Shown here piece after piece: positions 1 to 6,117 of a stretch of DNA of 6,117 nt. Within the stretch, counting starts at the first letter, position 1. Each line of letters begins with the position of its first letter. The translations under genes and the position numbers were made by a program. Location of the stretch: NCBI GenBank assembly GCA_017880265.1, contig JAFJTK010000139.1:1-6117 (forward strand), given 5' to 3'. The DNA comes from Candidatus Pelagibacter sp. Its GTDB lineage: Bacteria > Pseudomonadota > Alphaproteobacteria > Pelagibacterales > Pelagibacteraceae. The notes below the pieces were generated by a model. That model saw nothing but the letters and a program-made list of their open reading frames with translations, was not told the DNA's origin and did not search any database.

Positions 1-515
1 TTATTTACTAATTGTTGCTTAACACCTAGCTCGTCTCTTATATTTATTTCTAATTCTCTACTTTTGAGATCTTGATCATTCCAAATATATAAAATTCCCT
101 TATTTTCAACTAAGCCTTCTAATTCAATTTCATCAAATAATTCATCATAAGCTGGTAATGCTAAATCTAAAATTTGATGCATATTTTTAGCTGTATGCAT
201 CATATTTTTAGTTGTTGAATTCATTATAAATTTTAAAAACCATGGGATCATTTTTGGAACATAGTTCCACTTTAAAGCTAAAGGTCCAGACGAACTCAAT
301 AACATAGCCGGAACATCTGCTAGCACATCAGGACGATTAAGAGGAACCGAAGCATATGGTGAAAAATGACCGGCATTTCCATAGGATGCTGCTTGTGCGC
401 CAGGATTATCTCTGTCAAAAATAGTTACATTGAATCCTTTTTTCTGAAGAAACAAAGCATTTGATACACCTTGGATTCCAGCCCCTACGATCCCAACTTT
501 GATATTTTTATTCAT
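1..515 (-). CDS. FAD-dependent amino-acid oxidoreductase, DadA-like, 5' part (C-terminus outside window)
   Basis: The first 171 codons are visible, with no stop before the left edge; the family is usually about 400-430 residues, so more than half is missing. The start at 513-515 places the FAD-binding Rossmann motif GAGIQG at residues 11-16, right after the first beta strand (IKVGIV), as expected. An acidic strand end (IFDRD, 32-36) would contact the ribose of FAD. The segment AASYGNAGHFSPY (42-54), followed by PLNRPDVL and GPLALKWNYVPKMIPWFLKF, is typical of the DAO/DadA group (D-amino-acid dehydrogenases and related glycine, sarcosine or hydroxyproline oxidoreductases), which oxidise an amine substrate to an imino acid and pass electrons to a quinone or oxygen. 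Substrate cannot be decided because the C-terminal substrate domain is absent. No Shine-Dalgarno is evident. A 70-base gap separates it from rodA, so it may have its own promoter. The fold assignment is firm; the exact function is open. Confidence 0.85.
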   Translation of the reverse strand, partial: MNKNIKVGIVGAGIQGVSNALFLQKKGFNVTIFDRDNPGAQAASYGNAGHFSPYASVPLNRPDVLADVPAMLLSSSGPLALKWNYVPKMIPWFLKFIMNSTTKNMMHTAKNMHQILDLALPAYDELFDEIELEGLVENKGILYIWNDQDLKSRELEINIRDELGVKQQLVN

Positions 516-532
516 GATCGTTTTTTATAGTT

Positions 533-560
533 AAAAAAATAATATTTGGTAGTGGCAAAT
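533..560 (-). terminator. weak candidate intrinsic terminator after rodA
   Basis: On the minus strand, 26 bases past the rodA stop, ATTTG (560-556) and CAAAT (548-544) can form a 5-bp stem around a 7-base loop. A T-rich stretch follows, with seven T at 539-533. The placement at the end of the rod operon fits a terminator, but the stem has only one G-C pair and would be unstable, and it overlaps the candidate -10 box. Read-through into the oxidoreductase gene is quite possible. Confidence 0.3.
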
Positions 561-564
561 TATA
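559..564 (-). promoter_or_regulatory. candidate -10 box (TATAAT) for the oxidoreductase gene
   Basis: A perfect TATAAT on the minus strand lies in the 70-base spacer, 43 bases upstream of the oxidoreductase ATG, giving an expected leader of roughly 35 bases. At 15-19 base spacing I find no convincing -35 (AAATTT at 17 bases, overlapping the rodA stop). In DNA this AT-rich a TATAAT can arise by chance, so the support is position plus the fact that this is the only sizeable intergenic gap. Confidence 0.35.
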
Positions 565-585
565 CTCAATAAATATGGTAAAAAT

Positions 586-1710
586 TTAAGCTATAGTTTG
601 TTGACTATGAATTTTAGCACTTAACACAATGCCAAAACCAATCATGGTTGCAAGCATTGAAGATCCTCCATAAGACATTATTGGAAGTGGAGAGCCAACT
701 ATAGGTAATAATCCTAATACCATCGATAAATTAACTGTAATATAAATAAAAATTGCAAATGCAAAACCAAAACAAAACATTCTAGCAAAACTGCTTCTTG
801 AGATTGCTCCTATTTGAATTATTCTAATGATAATAATTGTATACAATAACAAAAGTCCAACTGAGCCGATAAAACCAAACTCCTCTGAAAATAAAGTAAA
901 AATAAAGTCGGTATGTTTCTCAGGTAAAAAATCTAAATAACTTTGTGTCCCTTGTAAAAAGCCTTTACCTGAAAGTCCTCCAGAACCAATTGCAATTTTA
1001 GATTGGATAATCTGATAACCAGCTCCCAATGGATCTCGATCAGGATCTAAAAAAGTTAAAATTCTTAATTTTTGATAAGGCTCTAAGTAAGTGATTATAA
1101 AAGGTAATGAAATCAGAAAGGTTATTAATGAAACAAAAAAATACTTAATTTTTACTCCTCCTAACCATAGTATTATTAGTCCACTAGATGCTATCAATAT
1201 AGATGTTCCAAGATCAGGCTGAGATAAAACAAAAATTATTGGAATTATAATTAAAGTTAATGGAACAAAAATACTGACAAATGAATTTACTTTTTCAGGA
1301 TTCAATCGGTGATAATATTTTGCAAGACAAAGAATAATTCCTATTTTCATTAATTCTGATGGTTGTAAAACTAAAAAATATAAATTAATCCAACGTTGTG
1401 ATCCTGAGGCTTTTATTCCATAAATAGAAACCCAGATTAGTAACAAAATAATAATACCGTATAAAAAATAGGAACATAGATGCCAAAATTTAATATTAAA
1501 AAAAGAAATTACCAACATTAGAATAAAAAAAGCTACTAATTTAGTTAAATGACTTTTGGTGTGATAATGGAATTCACCACCATCAGTAGAGTACATTATA
1601 AAAAAACTCAATACAGATAAGATAATTATACAAAACAACAGAATAAAATCTAAATTTTTAATTTTTTGAAAAAAATTTAGATCAGAGTTAAGTCGAGATT
1701 GTTGATACAT
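586..1710 (-). CDS. rodA: RodA, peptidoglycan glycosyltransferase of the elongasome (SEDS family)
   Basis: Polytopic inner-membrane SEDS protein that polymerises lipid II into glycan strands together with PBP2 during lateral wall growth. At 374 residues it is close to the usual length (about 370), with roughly ten hydrophobic segments. Hallmarks, in order: GSQRWINL...LQPSELMK (103-122), QPDLGTS (164-170), the loop LDFLPEKHTDFIFTLFSEEFG (259-279) with the Asp of HTDFIF at 268 that matches the essential SEDS aspartate, and PLPIMSYGGSSM (341-352) near the C-terminus. FtsW is the main alternative; the position directly after the mrdA gene and the RodA-like C-terminal end, without the extra tail FtsW often has, favour RodA. 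The ATG at 1708-1710 directly follows the TAG of mrdA with no base between, and no Shine-Dalgarno is seen, so translation is probably coupled to mrdA. Last gene of the rod cluster; stop TAA. Confidence 0.96.
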   Translation of the reverse strand: MYQQSRLNSDLNFFQKIKNLDFILLFCIIILSVLSFFIMYSTDGGEFHYHTKSHLTKLVAFFILMLVISFFNIKFWHLCSYFLYGIIILLLIWVSIYGIKASGSQRWINLYFLVLQPSELMKIGIILCLAKYYHRLNPEKVNSFVSIFVPLTLIIIPIIFVLSQPDLGTSILIASSGLIILWLGGVKIKYFFVSLITFLISLPFIITYLEPYQKLRILTFLDPDRDPLGAGYQIIQSKIAIGSGGLSGKGFLQGTQSYLDFLPEKHTDFIFTLFSEEFGFIGSVGLLLLYTIIIIRIIQIGAISRSSFARMFCFGFAFAIFIYITVNLSMVLGLLPIVGSPLPIMSYGGSSMLATMIGFGIVLSAKIHSQQTIA

Positions 1711-3615
1711 CTAAATATTAAATTCTTTAAAATCTGGAAGTTGTTTTCTATATTGATGACGATCGACTATTAATTTAAATAGTTTTGTTGCCATCGGTGC
1801 TGCTGCTGAGCTACCTGATCCCCCATGTTCAACAATGATACTAACTGCATATCTTGGATTTCGATATGGACCAAACGCAACATATAAAGCATGATCTCTT
1901 TCTTCATAAGGTATTTGGGAAGTTTTAAGATCAAGCTCTCTTTCTCTTTTACTAATTCTTTTAACTTGAGCAGTTCCAGTTTTTCCTGCAAACTGATATT
2001 TAGGATCCTCTATTCTTGATTTATATGACGTTCCTCTTAATTCATTTGTGGAGCTGAACATTACCTCTTGAATGATTTTAATATTTCTTTGATCACCATA
2101 TAGTGGCTTGTACGAATTATTTAATTTACTATCTTGCATGGCTTTTTTAACTTGTTCAGATGTTAGTTGATTGTCATCTGTTAAAATTTTAGGTGTAATT
2201 TTGTAACCACCGTTTGCAATTTGTGCTGTCATTAAACAAAGTTGTATTGGGGTTGTTTGTGTATACCCTTGACCAATTCCAGTAATTAAAGTTTCTCCTA
2301 AAACCCAACCTTTTCCGAGTTCATTTATTTTCCATTTTGTATCAGGAAATTGTCCTGCTTTTTCATTTTCAAAATATTCTCCTAGAACCTTATTTCCTAA
2401 GCCAAACTTTTCTGCTGTAATTTTTAATCGATCAACACCAAGTTTTCTTGCAACTTCATAAAAATAAGTGTCACAAGACTGTTTCATTGCATCTTTCAAA
2501 CTAACAAAACCATGTCCTTGTTCTTTCCAGCAGTGAAACGTTTGACCATACAATTCCATTTTACCCTTGCATTGAACTTTAAACTTAGTGTCAATAACTC
2601 CATTTTCTAAAGCTGATAATGCAACAATTGGTTTTATAGTTGATCCTGGAGAGTAAAGACCCGAAAGTGTCTTGTTGATTAGAGGTTTTAAAGGATTATT
2701 TCTAATTAACTGCCATTCATCTTGACTAATACCAAATAAAAAAGAATTTGGATTATAAGACGGTGAAGAATACATCGCAATCATTTCACCTGTATAAATA
2801 TCCATTACACTTATAGAGCCAGCTTTACCCTCTAATAATTCAGCTGATAATTTTTGAACTTCAGTATCTAAAGTTATTCTTATCTTAGAGCCCTGTTTAC
2901 CTTTTTGATATTCAAGTTGATTTATTCTTTTACCATAAGCATTAACCTCATATCTTTGAATATCATTCACTCCAATTAAGTCATTTTCTAAAGTTTTTTC
3001 TAATCCCAATTTTCCAATTTTTATTCCTGGAACAAATTTTTCTTGGATAACTTCATTTTGTAAAATATCCTCTTCATTAGGTTGACTGACATATCCCAAC
3101 ACGTGTGTGTAAATATCACTAAACGGATAATCCCTTGAGATAGTCATAACAGGCTTTACACCTACTAATTCATAAAGATAATTATTAATTTTTAAAAACT
3201 CATCCCAGCTAAGATTTTCCGAAACAATTAAACTTTCCCATGGTTTTAATTGTTTTCTTTTTATTTTGATTTTTTCAATCTGTTTTACATTCATGTTTAA
3301 AATGACTTTTAATCTTGATAGAAGATAGTTAAAATTTTCTACTTGCTCAGGTATGATGTGTAGTTGATATACTTTTAAATTTCCGGCAATAATATTACCA
3401 AAATAATCAGTAATATTTCCTCTTGTGGGAGGAAGTTTCCATTCTCTAATTCTATTTTTATCTGAAAGTGTTAAATATTTCTTATTATCATTTATCTGCA
3501 ATGAAAATAAACGAGCAACTAATCCACCAAAAATAACTATTTTTGCTGCACCAATAATAAACATTCGTCTGTTTATGATGTCTGATTTTCTTATTCCAAA
3601 ATTTCTTTTAATCAT
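1711..3615 (-). CDS. mrdA: Penicillin-binding protein 2 (MrdA), elongasome DD-transpeptidase
   Basis: Class B PBP that cross-links glycan strands made by RodA; one N-terminal membrane anchor (about residues 18-38) with the rest periplasmic. At 634 residues it matches E. coli PBP2 closely. The pedestal region shows PPTRGNITDYFG (62-73), RDYPF...HVLGYV (161-175) and PGIKIGKLGLEKTLENDL (196-213). The transpeptidase domain has SxxK as STIK (325-328, catalytic Ser325), the second motif as SCD (380-382, the SxD form typical of PBP2 rather than SxN), and KTGT (545-548) within FAGKTGTAQ. C349, C362, H368 and C381 lie around the active site and may bind metal (see findings). Its ATG overlaps the end of mreD by 8 bases and no Shine-Dalgarno precedes it, implying translation coupled to mreD; its TAG stop abuts rodA. 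FtsI (PBP3) is excluded by the motif set and gene context. No truncation or missing catalytic residue. Confidence 0.97.
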   Translation of the reverse strand: MIKRNFGIRKSDIINRRMFIIGAAKIVIFGGLVARLFSLQINDNKKYLTLSDKNRIREWKLPPTRGNITDYFGNIIAGNLKVYQLHIIPEQVENFNYLLSRLKVILNMNVKQIEKIKIKRKQLKPWESLIVSENLSWDEFLKINNYLYELVGVKPVMTISRDYPFSDIYTHVLGYVSQPNEEDILQNEVIQEKFVPGIKIGKLGLEKTLENDLIGVNDIQRYEVNAYGKRINQLEYQKGKQGSKIRITLDTEVQKLSAELLEGKAGSISVMDIYTGEMIAMYSSPSYNPNSFLFGISQDEWQLIRNNPLKPLINKTLSGLYSPGSTIKPIVALSALENGVIDTKFKVQCKGKMELYGQTFHCWKEQGHGFVSLKDAMKQSCDTYFYEVARKLGVDRLKITAEKFGLGNKVLGEYFENEKAGQFPDTKWKINELGKGWVLGETLITGIGQGYTQTTPIQLCLMTAQIANGGYKITPKILTDDNQLTSEQVKKAMQDSKLNNSYKPLYGDQRNIKIIQEVMFSSTNELRGTSYKSRIEDPKYQFAGKTGTAQVKRISKRERELDLKTSQIPYEERDHALYVAFGPYRNPRYAVSIIVEHGGSGSSAAAPMATKLFKLIVDRHQYRKQLPDFKEFNI

Positions 3616-4126
3616 TTGTTTGAATTGTGATTTTATTTTCTAAAACGTTAAATAAAAATAAAAAGAATGGATATAAAATAAAAGTAAAACCTGAATTTAT
3701 TAAGTATCGCATGTAATTAATTTCAATTGAAAATACAATATCTAAGCTGACAACCTGGATAGAATTAATTAATAAAATAGTTACTAAAAATGATATCCAG
3801 TCATTAATAAAATTTGGTGTAATAGTAATATTTCTTAAATAAGCTGTAACAACACAGATTAATAGATAGCAAAAACTACTAAAACCTATTGGAATTCCAA
3901 CAACTACATCATTTATTATACCTGCTAAAAATATTGATCCATAACTTAAATATCTTGGATTTTTTAATGTCCAATAAAAAATTAAAATATGAACAAAATT
4001 GAATGAGAAGTTTTCAATTTTTAAATAATTAAAATCAATTTCATTTAATACAGACAAAAATAAAAGAAATACAGGAAGATAAAATAATAATGATTTTATA
4101 AGTGTATTTTTATTAAGTGACGACAT
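3608..4126 (-). CDS. mreD: MreD, rod-shape-determining integral membrane protein
   Basis: Small inner-membrane protein of the Rod complex that pairs with MreC and links the MreB filament to PBP2/RodA. 172 residues, the normal size (about 160-175), with about five hydrophobic segments (roughly 12-28, 43-53, 62-98, 110-133, 141-161). The family is poorly conserved in sequence; what supports the call is the block YWTLKNPRYL (51-60) followed by FLAGIINDVVVGIPIGFSS (66-84), which fits the MreD pattern of a small acidic/Gly motif (G-x-x-x-D-x-x-x-G-x-P-x-G), plus its place between mreC and mrdA. The start codon shares one base with the mreC stop (TAATG), and a GGGAG Shine-Dalgarno lies 9 bases upstream inside mreC, which fixes this start. 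The last codons overlap mrdA by 8 bases. Confidence 0.9.
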   Translation of the reverse strand: MSSLNKNTLIKSLLFYLPVFLLFLSVLNEIDFNYLKIENFSFNFVHILIFYWTLKNPRYLSYGSIFLAGIINDVVVGIPIGFSSFCYLLICVVTAYLRNITITPNFINDWISFLVTILLINSIQVVSLDIVFSIEINYMRYLINSGFTFILYPFFLFLFNVLENKITIQTND

Positions 4127-4983
4127 TAATTGCCACTCCCAATTTCATAAGATACAATTTTAACATAATCTAATTGTCTAAAATCAGAAAAAAAATTTAC
4201 TTGATTATCTTTGTTTAAATCATTGGTAATTATTTTGCCTACTGGTAAACCAGGCTTAAACAAACCTCCATATCCAGAAGTATAAACAATAATTTCATTA
4301 CTGTTTAATTTTTCTTTATACTCATCCTTAGTGTACTCAATGACACCATGATTTTTTCCTGTTCCAGACAATACAGCATGTAAATCTATCGGTTCTAATA
4401 AAACTGGAATTTTGCTATTTAAATCAGAAACTAGAAGTGCTCTAGAGTTGGTATAATTTACTTCAATTATTTTACCGACCAAATAACTTCTATCTACGAT
4501 TGCCATGCCAATTTTAACATTATCTTTTGAGCCTTTGTTTAAGATAATTGATTTTAGATAAGGGCTATCTTTATCAACTAAAACTTTTGCATATACGTCT
4601 TCTGATTGAATTGTTTCGTTAATAAGCTCTCTTAATTTTTTATTTTCTAAAATTAAAAAATCATTAGAAAGTTTTTCTTCCTTTAATTTTTTTAGTTCAA
4701 TTTCATTTTTTTGAAATTGATCATAAAGGTTCAGGTGTTGCTCTATTTTAATATTTAAATCTTTAAAATAATTTTCTGGAATAGAGGCAATAAATGACGA
4801 TCGATAAACAACTTCGTTAACACCTAATTTAATATATTGTATTGCCTTAAAATTAAAGCTTCCCAATACTATTACAATTAATGATAGAAAAATAAGAGTT
4901 AATAGTGAAAATTTTTGCTGATAACTTTTTTTTAAAAAAGCAGATCTAATTGCGATTACAAAGTCATCTCTGCTTGAAGCCAT
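4126..4983 (-). CDS. mreC: MreC, rod-shape-determining periplasmic scaffold protein
   Basis: Bitopic inner-membrane protein that binds PBP2 in the periplasm and activates the PBP2-RodA pair. 285 residues, near the usual core length. It has a cytoplasmic N-terminus of about 24 residues, one membrane helix (about 25-43, LLTLIFLSLIVIVLGSF), a charged heptad-like coiled coil (about 75-122), then two beta-barrel subdomains (about 128-282). Conserved family pieces are SYLVGKIIEV (166-175), SRALLVSDLNSKIPV (180-194), SGTGKNHGVIEY (206-217) and TSGYGGLFKPGLPVGKI (235-251). The protein ends right after the second barrel, with no long Pro-rich tail such as some alphaproteobacterial MreC proteins carry (from memory). 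Five bases (4984-4988) separate it from mreB; only a poor Shine-Dalgarno is seen. Its stop overlaps the mreD start. Codons 16-19 contain a T6A8 run that could be slippage-prone. Confidence 0.95.
   Translation of the reverse strand: MASSRDDFVIAIRSAFLKKSYQQKFSLLTLIFLSLIVIVLGSFNFKAIQYIKLGVNEVVYRSSFIASIPENYFKDLNIKIEQHLNLYDQFQKNEIELKKLKEEKLSNDFLILENKKLRELINETIQSEDVYAKVLVDKDSPYLKSIILNKGSKDNVKIGMAIVDRSYLVGKIIEVNYTNSRALLVSDLNSKIPVLLEPIDLHAVLSGTGKNHGVIEYTKDEYKEKLNSNEIIVYTSGYGGLFKPGLPVGKIITNDLNKDNQVNFFSDFRQLDYVKIVSYEIGSGN
4136..4140 (-). promoter_or_regulatory. Shine-Dalgarno GGGAG for mreD, inside the mreC 3' end
   Basis: GGGAG on the minus strand stands 9 bases before the mreD ATG and is formed by the last codons of mreC (those for GS in EIGSGN). 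It decides the mreD start and is one of only two clear ribosome-binding sites in the cluster. Confidence 0.6.
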
Positions 4984-4988
4984 TGATC

Positions 4989-6117
<1,129 letters not shown>

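Noticed and set aside
1..515. Open frame without a stop, considered as a truncated pseudogene
   Set aside because: It is cut by the window edge, with the reading frame still open and the FAD-binding motifs intact, so nothing indicates a broken gene.
1770..1991. 73-codon minus-strand frame inside mrdA
   Set aside because: Out-of-frame shadow of the PBP2 C-terminal region, where the mrdA frame carries the conserved KTG motif and its surroundings; the alternative product has no family features.
2473..2481. Second PBP2 motif reads SCD instead of SxN, at first sight a damaged active site
   Set aside because: SxD is the normal form in the PBP2 branch of class B PBPs, so this is not a defect.
3425..3643. 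72-codon plus-strand open frame opposite the start of mrdA
   Set aside because: It lies antisense to the PBP2 N-terminus and mreD end, resembles no family I know, and is the kind of chance frame expected opposite AT-rich membrane-protein genes.

Overview
The window is very AT-rich, almost entirely coding, and carried wholly on the minus strand. Reading in the direction of transcription (high to low coordinates) it holds the end of a probable leuA, then mreB, mreC, mreD, mrdA (PBP2) and rodA, then, after the only real intergenic gap (70 bases), the first 171 codons of a DadA-like FAD-dependent amino-acid oxidoreductase that runs off the left edge. The low GC, the very short spacers (1 and 5 bases), the start/stop overlaps (1 and 8 bases), the butt-joined mrdA/rodA pair and the leuA-mreB link suggest a free-living, genome-streamlined alphaproteobacterium of the SAR11/Pelagibacterales type. 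That assignment is an inference from style and gene order; no marker gene in the window settles it.

Region 586-6117 looks like one polycistronic unit encoding the elongasome (Rod complex). MreB forms actin-like filaments under the inner membrane. MreC and MreD link these to the periplasmic and membrane enzymes. RodA polymerises lipid II into glycan strands and PBP2 (MrdA) cross-links them by transpeptidation. All five proteins have near-normal length for their families, and the active-site motifs I looked for in MreB, PBP2 and RodA are present. Clear Shine-Dalgarno sequences are visible only before mreB and mreD. mrdA and rodA have none and sit on or directly against the upstream stop codon, which fits translational coupling.

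Region 1-585 holds a 70-base spacer with a weak hairpin/T-tract (possible operon end) and a TATAAT box (possible promoter), then the oxidoreductase. No stretch over 300 bases lacks a gene. I saw no tRNA, rRNA, CRISPR, insertion sequence, phage gene or repeat array.

Nothing here amounts to an undescribed system; this is a conserved housekeeping locus. The point most worth a second look is a Cys/Cys/His/Cys set around the PBP2 active site that resembles a reported PBP2 zinc site.
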